DNA of 64,000 nucleotides from NCBI GenBank assembly GCA_036346205.1, contig JARFJB010001495.1, positions 7,037,001 through 7,101,000 of the forward strand. The letters are read 5' to 3'. The stretch comes from Vesta saturnalis. Lineage: Eukaryota > Arthropoda > Insecta > Coleoptera > Lampyridae. The notes beneath the pieces are model-generated. The model made no database searches and was not told where the DNA came from. It saw only the letters and a list, made by a program, of their open reading frames with translations. Positions 48,017 to 59,285 of the stretch are shown here, piece after piece. Positions within the stretch are counted from its first letter, which is position 1; each line of letters opens with the position of its first letter. A program made the translations under genes and the position numbers.

Positions 48017-49410
48017 GTGATCTATTTCTCACGACTTAACGCCAAGGGTCACGTATCCGTGTCCTCGACTATCGGATAAATAGTTCAAATCTGTTCAAAT
48101 GTGGTTTCCTATTACAGTTGTCCACCTCTTGTTTTCACCTCAATAGGGCACCACCTACCAGGCCATGGGTCACTTATAAGAATTTTTTAAGGAGATTGAA
48201 AATGTGTACTTCAATATCTTCTCCTGGCAACTATTCGTTACAAAACGGTGCCAATTTAGCTTAACTTCAAGTTTAAGTGTTCGCGCATGAGCTTTTCTCA
48301 AAGACGCTTTTTTTTATTCGTTCAAATTCCAAAGCATGTACATGCACTCCAAATCTTAAAGCTTGCGCCGCGATATTACTATCTCTAACCATATCGACAA
48401 ATACTTTTGTCGATTTTTGTAAACGCTTCTATTCGTAGCACATCTCAGATTGTGCCACTATAGAGCGGATATCTTACAGTACTAATAAAGATGAAATCAA
48501 AATTTTACTCGCTACTAGTACCACAGTGGGTTAAGTAAAGTTAAAATGGGCCCATAACTTGAACCGTGTTTAATATTCTACACAGTAGAGCTAACGTCAA
48601 ATTAATAATGATTACTGAGACTACTCTGTGTCACTACTTTCACTGCACTATTGGTAGAACGATAAGCAATGATTTAAGCAGGCGTGAACTAACGTCACAA
48701 ATACACTCAATTCTCTAGAAACTAGACAAGAATATTCCTACCTAAACCAGTAACAATGAAAAGATAAATGTAATTAACATTGTGAAATTAGCACAGTTGG
48801 TGCATAGACTTGTACATCAACTTTTTAAGTAAAATATGGACAATTAGAAATTACCTAATGAATAAATGGATTGTAAAGCATTTTTCACAGTATTAATAAT
48901 TAATTTGCACATGTAAATCAAAACTCAGTTAAAGTAATACTCAGAAGTACTTAAGGAGTTAAATTTTACCTTATTTAAAACATCAAACGATAAGCGAAAA
49001 GCAGAAGCAAAGGCAGGTAAATAAATGCACTTAGCCTTGTCTCTCTCGGAATTGGTGAACAGACAGCTAAGTGACATTTGATGACCTCTAAATCGGATCA
49101 CCAGCAATTTCCATTAAATAAAGAAAAAATTAAACTGACGTGTACCAACATTTATTAAAACTATCGATGTTTATGAGATGAAACTTGATCTGAAAAGACA
49201 AACACGCTTATTTTTACAATTGTCATTTCATCTGACCTTTCTAAATGCGAGTAAACACGATATTTGAGAAACTGACAAAGTTTAATTGCTTCATGTTGAC
49301 GAATTCATACTGCTATAATTGTACCTAATTATCAGCGTTGTCAAATTGCGCAGCTCATGTATATCTTGAATAAGGAAATAAATTACTTATTGGTCATTGA
49401 AATTGTTGTA
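48017..49410. other. No gene recognised
   Basis: AT-rich; minus ORF 48925-49107 not recognised. Confidence 0.5.
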
Positions 49411-49704
49411 TTACAGGGTGTCTAAACTTTACTAAGATCGGCTATTCCGATAGTTATTCAAGCACTACCAAAACGAAACGAATAATAACTATTTTTGATT
49501 TTATAACCAAAATCTACTGAAGTTACTATACTATTCCTATTTGCGTTATTTCGTAAAAACTCACAAACGACTAAGGGCTTGGTCATAAAGCAAAGCATTG
49601 CCGGCATCTGGTTTGGGGAAAATGTTATAAATCAGTAACTAACTGTCCGCACACAAATAATACTGTTCATCCCCGAAAGGATATATTTTGGTCACCAATA
49701 ATTT
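49411..49704. other. Isolated element-end motif, otherwise nothing
   Basis: TACAGGGTGTCTAAACTTTA at 49412 has the form of the terminal motif seen in several elements here, but no inverted partner was found nearby. Confidence 0.4.
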
Positions 49705-50055
49705 GTGTTTGTTATCATCAGCAGCAAGCAAGTGTCCATGCAAATATTTTTATGTATACTTAATAGATTAAAATTTTGTAGAATCACACAAATTATTATA
49801 ACAAGTGTACAAACTGGTGTTTCTTATTTGTGTGAAGTATCGTTATCGTTTGAGGAATCGGCTCTAACCAAATCTCTAAAGGTATACTGGCATAAGATCA
49901 CAAATTATACAAACCTGAATGAATATTCACAATCCTACTACATGAAATGGCTGGTCCAAACCGGTAAAGATTTTTCGTTTCATGATGATTTGCTTATGTA
50001 CTATTGGGTTCTTTTTTTCAAAATTGTCGACACAAATCAAAAATATTCGTTTTAA
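49705..50055 (+). CDS. Unrecognised 116-codon ORF
   Basis: An open frame with an ordinary amino-acid mix (e.g. SYLCEVSLSFEESALTKSLK and YSQSYYMKWLVQTGKDFSFH), not low-complexity. I do not recognise any domain. There is no visible signal peptide beyond a hydrophobic start (MFVIISSKQVSMQIFLCILN) and no clear splice sites. It may be a random ORF, an exon, or a piece of an old element. Confidence 0.15.
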   Translation: MFVIISSKQVSMQIFLCILNRLKFCRITQIIITSVQTGVSYLCEVSLSFEESALTKSLKVYWHKITNYTNLNEYSQSYYMKWLVQTGKDFSFHDDLLMYYWVLFFKIVDTNQKYSF

Positions 50056-50448
50056 AAATGGTGCGAATGTATTTCGAATATTGAAAAACGGATTGAACTA
50101 TAATTTTCTCTGATATTCATTCAGGTAATATTTTACTTAAGTACCTATCCCATTTTGTTATTGAACTTATTGTTAACATTCCTCATGCAAAAATAATCTT
50201 TCTTCTAAAGAACGATTTCGGAGATGTGGAATGTTAAAATAATTATAATGATTTAATGGCAAACACAATATTGTTTATAGTTTTGTTTATTCGTTATATA
50301 GTGTTTATCAGCATGGTATACTTCTTCCACTTGCCGCTAAAGTAAAAAGAAAAAATTCAAAGGCAATCTTTCATACGGTTTTTAGAGAAATTAACAACTT
50401 ACTATCTACCTAGCATTACTTTAAAATATATTCGAAATATTGTAATTC

Positions 50449-51950
50449 TTGTATTTCATAATTCCTAGAATACGGAAAGATAAATTAGGACGGAAAGGAC
50501 AAGTTGCAGATAAAATGCCACCCTCAGGAACACAATCGTCACACCTGAATCTACCAGTTTCATCCTGTATTGAAATTCGCCACTTAGATAAAGACGTCCC
50601 AATCCCATCAACTTCATTTGCATCAGAAAGTCAATCCATTTCAAGTGTGTCCACTTAATTTGGGCCAATACCAGAAACTATTACGGAAATGTAACAATAG
50701 AAAAGGAAAATAACAGATATGGTATGATAACGCCAGTATTGCAAGAAATCCTTGAAGGTAGAAGAGTCGTTAACATACCGCATTTCTTAAAGCAAATTCT
50801 GATCAACGAAGTACACAAACCGTTTAGTTACTCTCTGGTGAACATGGTAATTACACAAGAAAGGCGAAATGGACTTGAAAGTGATTTTATACTCAAACGT
50901 AAAATGTGCAGTATAATACAGACAATTACTTAAAAAGGCTGTAATTATGATTAATTTTTAAATATAAACTCTAGTACAGTTTTAAGTGCCATATCTGAAT
51001 AGGACATTCTAATTTGGAAAAAATTCATACTGTAATGGTTGTTCCGTGGATATCGAGTAGAATGCCACGATTTGTTGGCCAATACAATCCACAAATTCGC
51101 TTAGATAGAAATGGAATCAGCTGGGAAAGAAGAAAATAAAATGGCGGAAGAGGTAATGCAGCATGATGTAAAGGATCTTATGGTACTAATTATTCTGCCA
51201 ATTCCGGTGTTGGATGCATTATAGGTGTAAGATCTCAAAAACTGTTATATATAGGTATTAGAAATAAATATTGTGCGGTTTGTGAGCTGTACACATCAAG
51301 AAAGTCGACATTCCGCTGCACAGGTGCTTTAAAAACTGGAGAGGAACTTCTGCAAGTATGCAAGCTGATTATTGTAGAAGAGTTTCGACGCAGTGTAGAA
51401 ATGCTTGGCATAATCTATAATAAACTAGTAAGCGATGGTGATAGCAGTGTGTCTAAAAAACTTTTGGAAGCATAACCCTGTGGAAACAGGATTGTGAAAA
51501 AAGTAGAATGTAGAAACCATTTACTTAGAAATTTTTGCAAAAAGCTGGTTACTTTAGCAAAAAATGCAAAAAACATCTATTCAAAGAGCAGTGTACCACC
51601 TTTATTGCGACAAAAATTAAAAAATTCAAGAATGATATGGAGGATGTCGGTAGTGAAAGCAGTAAATTACAGGAGATTAGAGATTGTGGATGATAATGTG
51701 AAGATAACTAATTTAAGAAAAGATATTACAAATAGTCCTTGTCATATATTTGGCGGACACACCGAATGTGCGCTAAACTTGTTTAATGATGAAACCAGTA
51801 TTGTCAGTGCAATGAAGGAATGCGAATTATTTCAGGATAGTATGTCTTGTGTATATCGTCTAGACACAATGCCGAAAGTTTAATACTAAACATAACAATT
51901 AATTATGCACATTTCATAATATTATTCATACAACATTAATTAATCATAGC
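50449..51950 (+). pseudogene. Mutator-like transposase, frameshifted
   Basis: An insect-type Mutator-like transposase. Blocks: IRKDKLGRKGQVADKMPPS (N-terminus); EGRRVVNIPHFLKQILINEV and RNGLESDFILKRKMC (50750-50915); SYGTNYSANSGVGCIIGVRS, LLYIGIRNKYCAVCELY (51176-51290), in which SYGxNYxxxSGVGxIIG and the GxRNKYCxxC finger are diagnostic; HRCFKNWRGTSASMQADYCR (51320-51370); a decayed VSDGDSSVSKKLLEA core (about 51430); and VECRNHLLRNFCKKLVTLAK (51505-51560). The open end 51494-51883 includes CHIFGGHTECALNLFNDET. Several frameshifts and stops. Lies directly upstream of a YqaJ-like nuclease in the same orientation. Confidence 0.85.
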
Positions 51951-52369
51951 CCTAGCGCGATTACTAAGACATTTGTAGAAAAAAAATCTTAAAAAAATAT
52001 TAAAAGTCAGGCGAAAACTTATCCCGGAACGCCGAAGAAAAAAACAAACCTTCTAACATTTTAAAATGAAGATTACGGTCCGTTAGCTGGAGAAATAGTA
52101 CATGTCTAAAATTCCGATATGAAACCAGAATTATAAAAATCTGAGAAGAAATTATTACTGCAGAAATTAAAAAAAAAACAGAAACAAAAATAAGCGATAT
52201 TGAATTTCGTACTCGTGGGCAAAGTTCCAATAATGTGTGGAAACAGGAAAGGTCGATATTTTAACCTTTGGAAAAATATGTAAAATGCGCCATACCCCTT
52301 CATGTGTGAACAGTGTAAAAGTGTTGCTGTATTCGTCACTTATACCGTTATGATCCACCGAGTATGGAA

Positions 52370-52866
52370 TTACTCATGAATCTATTGCTAAACTATCTTT
52401 TTGTAAACATTTATGTGTAACAGTGAATGAATATGGTTTCTTTATAGGCAGAGACGAATTATATTATTTAGATGCTAGTCCAGATGGATTGATAGGCAAT
52501 GACGCAATAATTGAATTAAATGTCTATATTCTGTAAGAGATTCTACTATAGCAGACGCCATAAAGAATAAAGTAATTACATATGTTACAATAGAAGCTGG
52601 ACAATTAAAATTAAGAGTCGCTCGATTATATGTACCAAACTCAATGGCAATTGGCTATAACGCAGCGGACGTTTTGTTATTTCATTCTTTGGACAAAAAA
52701 TGGCATGATGTTTCTAAAAATAAAAATAGATGAACTCTTTTGGCAAGAAATGATGTTACCAAAATTGCAGATATTTTATTTTAATTGTCTTTTGCCAGAG
52801 ATTGTGGATCCACGTTGTATGCGAGAGCCTCCAAACGATATAATACGAAACCCTCCCAGAACTTGA
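52370..52866 (+). pseudogene. YqaJ-type exonuclease domain, downstream of the Mutator transposase
   Basis: YqaJ-family proteins are lambda-exonuclease-like nucleases of the PD-(D/E)XK fold. The reading YGITHESIAKLSFCKHLCVT, then EYGFFIGRDELYYLDASPDG and LIGNDAIIELNVY, gives the canonical ASPDGLI...IVEIKCP region. The Asp of SPDG and the Glu of E-x-K are present, but the Lys is Asn (ELN). After two frame changes, 52630-52866 gives YQTQWQLAITQRTFCYFILW and DELFWQEMMLPKLQIFYFNC, matching the YQVQxQLxxT and FWxxMxPKLxxFYxxCLLPEIVDPR tail. Sequence from 51950 to 52370 is AT-rich linker. Inactive copy, but its place after a Mutator-like transposase looks non-random. Confidence 0.82.
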
Positions 52867-53071
52867 TAATTTATTAACATTATACAGTTATGTTTATGTA
52901 CATATACAGTGTAATTAATTATTAGACGATTATATAATATAATTTAGATGTTTAATTATATGATACTACAAGATATTTAATCAATCACACAGCGTATGAA
53001 CGCCTTTGAGCGACATATAAAACTAGGGTAGCCAATTGATATGTTGTAACCAGAAAGTTGCTCGATTATAC
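52867..53071. other. AT-rich spacer
   Basis: No motif beyond the palindrome that follows. Confidence 0.5.
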
Positions 53072-53117
53072 CACAGTATAATAATAAATTTATATATATA
53101 TTTATTATTATACTGTG
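53072..53117. repeat. 46-bp AT-rich perfect palindrome
   Basis: CACAGTATAATAATAAAT at 53072-53089, centre TTATATATAT, then ATTTATTATTATACTGTG ending at 53117. Eighteen perfectly paired bases per arm. Might be a solo MITE core, a cruciform site, or the fused ends of a small element. Confidence 0.9.
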
Positions 53118-53933
53118 ATTATACTTTATAAATAATGCATGTTAATGAGAAATTGGAAATTTGTAATGAAAAAAAAAACAGTAGGATCCTGTTTTCTATC
53201 CATTCGGAAAGTTATGCCATATTGAACAAAACTTTATTATTGCTAAACTGCTATTTCAAAATTAGCCAAAATTGCTCGAGAAGAACTTGTTGCCAGAATC
53301 AGCAGATAAACAGGTGAATTGTGAATTTCACGCTTGTACAGCAAATTTTGTCAATCTGTTGTGTGTATATGGTACTTCATATAAACACTATCTTTCTCAA
53401 TCGTTATAATTGCACTATAGAACACGGCGGTCCTGATCTTTGATCCAATATTTTTTTTATTATATTGTCACGTCTCGCGCTAATTTTAGTCTGCCGCATA
53501 TTGCGCTACTAATAAGATGATTGTGTTGAAAAGTTACCAAAAAAATGGAATATCTTCACGAATGTATAATTTACTTCGATAAATGGGCATTTTTTTCTTT
53601 AACTCTGTTGCATTTCTAAATAATTCTCTTGAAACTTTCTTAAATAACGCATAAGTTTGAGGGGTCGTCTTAGGAAATTGAATTAAATAAATGAGGAGCT
53701 TTTACCGATTTAGATTATAGTATCGTATAGTATAGTATCATATAATCAAATCCCTATCCCTTAAGTTGAAATCTTACGAAATGGCACCTTATTTGGGTAC
53801 ACTCCGCCTTGCATAGGAAAAATGAGCGGTGGATTCCTCTTAAGAAATTAAAGCAAATATTTCATATTTTTTTCATCTTGCTAGAGTGGTCTCTTATTTG
53901 AGTAGATTCTACAAAATTTCGTATTACATAATA
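53118..53933. other. No gene recognised
   Basis: AT-rich; a short GTATAGTATAGTATC run is at 53720. Confidence 0.5.
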
Positions 53934-54173
53934 CATACATACATCTTTATTTGCTTATTTACAAAATATTGAAGTTATATTGAAGACTATTTACAATTGC
54001 CTATCTACTCTCTCCTTTCCTTACTTCCCTGCACTGTATTCTTCTCTCTTGCCTCCTCTCCCCTTAACCGTCTTCTTCTTTTCCGTATTTCTTCCATCCA
54101 AACCACTCCTCTTCCTTTTCCCCCAGTACCTCCTCCGCCGTCCTATACTCTTCCTTTAACTCCCGGCGTTCTT

Positions 54174-55409
54174 TCAACATATGGTTGATCTCTTCTCCAC
54201 GCAACCTACATTTTCTTCGTCTTCGTCCCTTCTCCAATATCTGTTCCCTCTTTCTTCGTTTCCACGTCTAAGTCTCGCTATCATTTTCTTTCTTTCCTCG
54301 TTCAGATATTCCAGTATCCCTTCTCCCTTAATATTCCTATAGTTTATATTATATCTTCCTTCTTTCACCTTCATCCATCTTTCCTGCTTTTGGACATCCC
54401 TATCTTCTTCCTTTCTTAGTCTTTTCACTTCTAGCGCATACCAATTCCTTTCGTAATAATCTTTTCTGGTTTCCTGTCCATATTTTATTCTTCCTTCTTT
54501 TATTTCCTTCCTGCATTCTTGTAGTATCTTGCATTCCGATCTTCTACTCATTTCCTCCTCGAGCTTTATTGTTCTCATTACCGCCTCCACCCTACACCTC
54601 TTCTCTGATGATGTATCCGGTTGTTTCTCTTTAGACTTCCAGTATTTTTCATGTAATCCCTTACACTTTTTCTATCCCCATACTTCCGCCCCACACAACA
54701 CACTTTTTATTAGCTTTTCAAATAATAATTTCCTTTTCCTTAAGTCCATTCCGAACAGTTTTTCTCCTACACTCCACATTTCCCCTATTAATTTATTCAT
54801 TTTTCTCACTCGTGTTTTTATATGTTCCCCATCTTTATTGTCTTCTCTCACCGTGTATCCCAAGTAGGTGAATTCCTTTACCTGCTGTATCTCATGTTCC
54901 CTCCATTTCCACTCCTTTTTCCGTTTTTATCCCCCTTTTTACAATACCATTACCTTAGTTTTGTTCCCATTTACTTCCAATTCTTTTCTTTTCAAATATC
55001 TGTCCATCGTTCTTAGTACCCCCTTCATTTCTATTTCTTTCTTCGCTATTAGCAGTGTCATCAGCGTATGCCAGCGAGCACACTTTCCTGTTCCCCACCA
55101 CCACGCCTCCTTCTCCTTGCCCCCTTAATGTCTCGTCTAGGTCTCCTGTGTATGCCGTAAACAGGTTCGGGCTCAGTGGGCAACCTTGCCTTAGTCCCTT
55201 CCTTGTTAAAAATCCTACACTTAATTAGCCATACACCCGCTCCCTGTTCCTCGTTTTTTCGTAGATTTCTTCAATCCTTTCTATTAGTCTTTCGTTTATC
55301 TCCTTTTTCCTCAAGTATTCCCACAGCTTTTGCCTATTTACCCTATCAAATGCAGCTTCTAGGTCTACAAATACCGCTACCATTTCCCCCCTTTTCTGTA
55401 CACTGGGTG

Positions 55410-55420
<11 letters not shown>
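54174..55420 (-). pseudogene. LINE ORF2: RT palm to C-terminus
   Basis: 55225-55400 reads MVAVFVDLEAAFDRVNRQKL, then IEEIYEKTRNRERVYG: the FVDLxxAFDxVxR motif carrying the first catalytic Asp. After a frame change, RQGCPLSPNLFTAYTGDLDE and VCSLAYADDTANSEERNRN appear, with an intact YADD box at 55057-55068. Further on, 54672-54863 (MNKLIGEMWSVGEKLFGMDL, then KSVLCGAEVWG) and 54174-54590 (a charged coiled-coil-like tail, ERNWYALEVKRLRKEEDRDV) form the thumb and C-terminal part. Broken by several frameshifts. Confidence 0.85.

Positions 55421-55495
<75 letters not shown>
55416..55495. repeat. (TA)n array interrupting the LINE RT
   Basis: About 75 bp of TA with a short TG run beside it. On the minus strand it lies between AEEWIYRGEKVAKRMTEIVN...GEGW and KRGEMVAVFVDLEAAFD. 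In intact relatives about 80 residues (the W..G.I.PIFKKGD..NYRGI block) separate these motifs, so the array replaces that segment. Confidence 0.85.
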
Positions 55496-55496
<1 letters not shown>

Positions 55497-56926
55497 CCAT
55501 CCTTCTCCTCTACATACTTTATTTACTATTTCCGTCATCCTTTTTGCTACCTTCTCTCCTCGATATATCCACTCCTCAGCTTGTATCCCGTCTTTTGCTG
55601 CCTATTTACCTTTTTTCACCTTCTGTATTGCCTGTATTACTTCCTCTTCTTTTATTCCTTTTCCTTCTTCATGTGCTTCATATTTCTTCTTACTTTGTCT
55701 TCTTTCTCCTTCCCGTATATTCTACCCCTCCTGTGCGTTCCTGAAATATATCTCCTATTCGTTTATTTGTATTCCCGATTGTGTCCATCTTCTCCTCTTT
55801 TCTTTTTTCAGCTATTTCCATACGTAATCTTCACGTTTTATATTCCTAATCTGTTCTTCATTTTTCTTTTTGTTTTCTTCCTTTTTGCTCCCACATATTT
55901 TCTTGTATTTATGTACTGCTTCTGTATATCCCTCTTTTCTTACTTTCCCTGTATTCCACTGTCTTAGTATTCTTCTTGCCTTCTTTTCGACTCCTTGCAT
56001 TCACGGTCCCACCATTCCTTCCAACCCGTTTTCTCTCCTTTCCATCTTTTAAACTTGACTTTCTCCGTTGTTTCCTCCATTCTTCTACCTTCTTGGTTGA
56101 GAATTACTCTACTTTTCTCTTCTCCTCTCCCTCTCTCCCTTGTATTATCATTTCCAAGCGCTAATGGTCCAATACGATTCTCAGCTCTACCCTAAATGAC
56201 TTCACCTTTTCCTCCGCCTCTGCATTCATTATTACATAGTCTATTATTGATTCTCCCCTTGACTATGTACGTATACTCACCCTCTCTTGTTCCTCTCTAT
56301 TTTCATTCATTGTTTCCCACCCCCTTTCGTTGCACACTTCTAGCAGTTTTTTCCCTTCCATATTTAACACTTCATCCTTTGTCTGTCTTGTTCCCGTGTC
56401 TCTCTTGTGTTGTATTACCCCTTCTTTCCCTACTTTCGCGTTAAAATCCGCTCCTATTATTATCAACCGTTTCCCCCTCTTCTATCAACTCCTCGATGTC
56501 ACTTTTTTTATTTTTTTTTTCCCCACCGTATATTCCTTTCTGCTATACCACTTCTTTCTTGCACTTTATCTTCTTATTCTTTTCCATTCATTATCTTTTT
56601 ATTCCTACTATTATCCCCCCTTTGCTCTTCCTCTCCTGTTGTTACTCTTCGCGTACAGTAACACCCACGAGAATTCACTTGGAATTACCCTTTCCCACCA
56701 CTCCCGATCTTTTTCTTCTCCATGTCTCTTGCATTCCCAACACTGCCTGCTCCTTAACAAACTCCCATAAATCTTCATTTTTATTCTTTATTCCCGCCAA
56801 GCTCCAGAACATTATCTTTAGTTCGTTCCTCCCTTCCTGTATTCTTTCCCTACATTCTCTTTGTTCCCTTTGTTGTTCTTTTCCATTTACTTTCCTCATT
56901 TTTCCGTTATACTGCCGTTTCGTCAC
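55496..56926 (-). pseudogene. LINE ORF2: endonuclease and RT N-terminus
   Basis: 56675-56926 ends with LKIMFWSLAGIKNKNEDLWE, FVKEQAVLGMQETWRRK: the endonuclease N-terminus, with the ETW catalytic Glu. 56263-56466 reads IIIGADFNAKVGKEG (the GGDFNA strand) and GKKLLEVCNERGWETMN. The linker continues to 55500 with an Arg/Lys/Glu-rich stretch (RRILRQWNTGKVRKEGYTEA, 55812-56000) and AEEWIYRGEKVAKRMTEIVN just before the TA array. Frameshifts separate all of these. Confidence 0.8.
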
Positions 56927-57050
56927 CCTCCTTTGCCCCCCTCTTCTTTTAGTTTTTTGGCCTTTTTATGTCCCTTCTCTCACCTTCTCTCTGCTTAACT
57001 CCTTCGTTCTCTAGTTCCATAAGTATCTTTCTCCGTCTATCTCCATTTTT

Positions 57051-57434
57051 CTATGTCCTACCCATACTTTTTCCCCCCGATTTTCTTTCCGCCGGTGTGT
57101 TCCTTATTTCCTTTTGTACTCTCCCTTCTTCCCTTGTTAGATCGTGGTCTATGTAAATTCCTGTGTTCTTCAATTTTATCTTCTCTATCATAATCTTCTG
57201 CTTCTCCTCCCAGCTCTCCATTTTCGCCACGACCACCTCATTTTCCCTCTCCCTGTTTATCACCATCACTTCAACTTTTACATTTAGTTTCTCTTCCACC
57301 ATCGCTCGTAACTCTTTATGTGGTCCCATGCTTCTCCACCCCTTCCAGTCCTGTTCTCTTTGTTCCATTTGTTCTTTCATTTCTTTGATGTCTTTCCTTA
57401 TTCCTTTCATATTTTCTTCCATCAGCTTCCTCAT
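57051..57434 (-). pseudogene. LINE ORF1-like protein
   Basis: A 127-codon open frame. The N-terminal coiled coil (MRKLMEENMKGIRKDIKEMK, EQMEQREQDW) is followed by a compact domain (LRAMVEEKLNVKVEVMVINR, VVVAKMESWEEKQKIMIEKI, KNTGIYIDHDLTREE). A coiled coil followed by an RRM/CTD-like basic domain is the usual ORF1 chaperone layout. The reading then continues in another frame towards the endonuclease. The 5' part (57434-57690) is shortened. Confidence 0.65.
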
Positions 57435-57690
57435 TTTTCAAATTAATTCGTTTATTTCTTCCATTTCTATCCTTCCTCCCTATTTCCACTTTGCCCTGTT
57501 GCGCTGTTACCGCCTTCTTCCTCCCGTGTTATCTCTGGTAATCTTATTACGTTCTTCTCTTTTCCAAACACACTTTGCCTTTCCGCCTCCTCTCTGCTCT
57601 CTCCATTTTATACATTCCCTCCTTCTCTTGACTTTATATGTCTTTTCTTTCTATGGTTATTTCGTTCCCACTGCACGATTTTAATTTAAT

Positions 57691-59283
57691 GTTACCTACT
57701 TCCAATTAACAATTTTGACTATTAATAATAATATTCCATGTATGATATAAATTCGCATTATAAAATTAAACCATTTACAACGGGAAATTGCAAGGTTAAA
57801 GGTCGCCCACGTATTATTTCACAGTCAATAATAGTATTTCTATTGAAATAAATAAATTTTACCTTAAAATTTCGTATAAAATTTGTTACAATTTAAGCGT
57901 AATTTACTTGTCTCGAGTAACGATACTGATACGATACTTTTATCGTTTCTAATGAAATATTAGCATTACGTGCTTCGTAAACACGTGAACTTTACTTTTG
58001 ACACGAAGGTCAATCTGAACAATTATATTTGGAACTACCACATCAATGACAGGAAATGGATATTACTGTTAGAACTACAAGGAAAATTTTTATTTTTCAC
58101 GAATGTTTTTTCTGGTATCTTGTTCTAAAATTACATTAGTTATCATACATCTTATCTGAGTGCTATTCATTGTGTTTAAGCTAAAGCTTTATGCCTGTCG
58201 AACGTCTTTCTTTATTACTTAAAGGGAGATAATGAAAAGTAAATTTAACATAATACGGAAATTACTTAAGAACATTTCTCTGCATTATTTTTTAATTATG
58301 TTGACAACATGATTAGATAAATTAGACTTGGGGAGGGTTACTATGACTGACACTTTAAGATCAATTTATTTGAAATTTAATCTTAACCTTGCCTGTCAAA
58401 TTTCTCAAGATCATGTAACGCGTAATAACTCATTTGATCTTGTATGTAGGAGGATGTATATGAGACGGCCAAAATATACGTACATTGTATGTTTGTACTA
58501 TCCAATTAATACAACTTGACTTATTAGCTTTTCACATCGTATACGGTATATTTATTTCAAAAAACTGCTAATCAATAAATGTGGGTTGGTATAAATTTGG
58601 TTCGTAAAATTACGTTATTTTAAGCCCTGGTAATTTATTATCACAGAGTTAAGCGATACACGAACTTATCCATATCAGATGTGTATCGTTGGAACACATT
58701 TGATATTACATTAGTCGCAATATAATCATAAGGTACTATAGTTTGATTCAAATAAAGTTGGATATAACTCATTGTTAAAATTACACGAATTAAGGTTTAG
58801 ACGACGAAAGTCTTTATTAAATCAGCAAAATATCTTTTAGTTAATATGTTTATCGGCACATGTCTCCACACAACATTTCCATAATATGCCAAAAAAGTTG
58901 AAAATTATTGAATGTTTTCTATATTTTAAACTAGAAAAATTACCCATTATATCCACTTATTTTATTGATAGAGTCAAAGATATTTTGCTGCGATAGTGAA
59001 TTGTTATAATTTAGGACATCGTTTGATTATAATTACATACACAATAATACATAACCTACATATTTGTAAGTAAACAAATACTCTTTTTGTTTATTATAAA
59101 TTAGATCATTTCAGGTGGAAAAATTAATAAAAGTTGCAATTAGTTTGTTATTCTTAAGATTTATAACAACCCTTCCCGAAGCATAATTATTGCTTCGTAA
59201 TCGACATAATTCTTGTAGATACTTTACGATAACGTAGATATCGATACATTTGTGCTTATTTTATTGTTGCAGAAGAATGTGTG
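57691..59283. other. No gene recognised
   Basis: About 1.6 kb of AT-rich DNA. ORF 58328-58519 has no recognisable motif. Confidence 0.55.
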
Positions 59284-59285
59284 TA

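Larger units (their letters stand above)
53934..57690 (-). mobile_element. Purine-rich LINE (I/R1-like), minus strand, with internal (TA)n
   Basis: A non-LTR retrotransposon of about 3.7 kb. Its 3' end has a (TGTA)n tail (plus-strand TACATACATACATC at 53935-53948). From its 5' side it carries ORF1 (57434-57051), endonuclease (about 56905-56200), RT (about 55640-55000) and a C-terminal region to about 54170. Its coding strand is strongly A/G-rich, so the plus strand is one long pyrimidine-rich stretch full of spurious ORFs. Multiple frameshifts make it inactive. Clade is uncertain; the FWSLAGIKNK endonuclease start resembles I/R1-group elements of insects. Confidence 0.85.

Noticed and set aside
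53997..57684. Many plus-strand ORFs rich in Ser, Phe, Leu and Pro
   Set aside because: Complement of the purine-rich LINE; no domains, and the minus strand explains the sequence.
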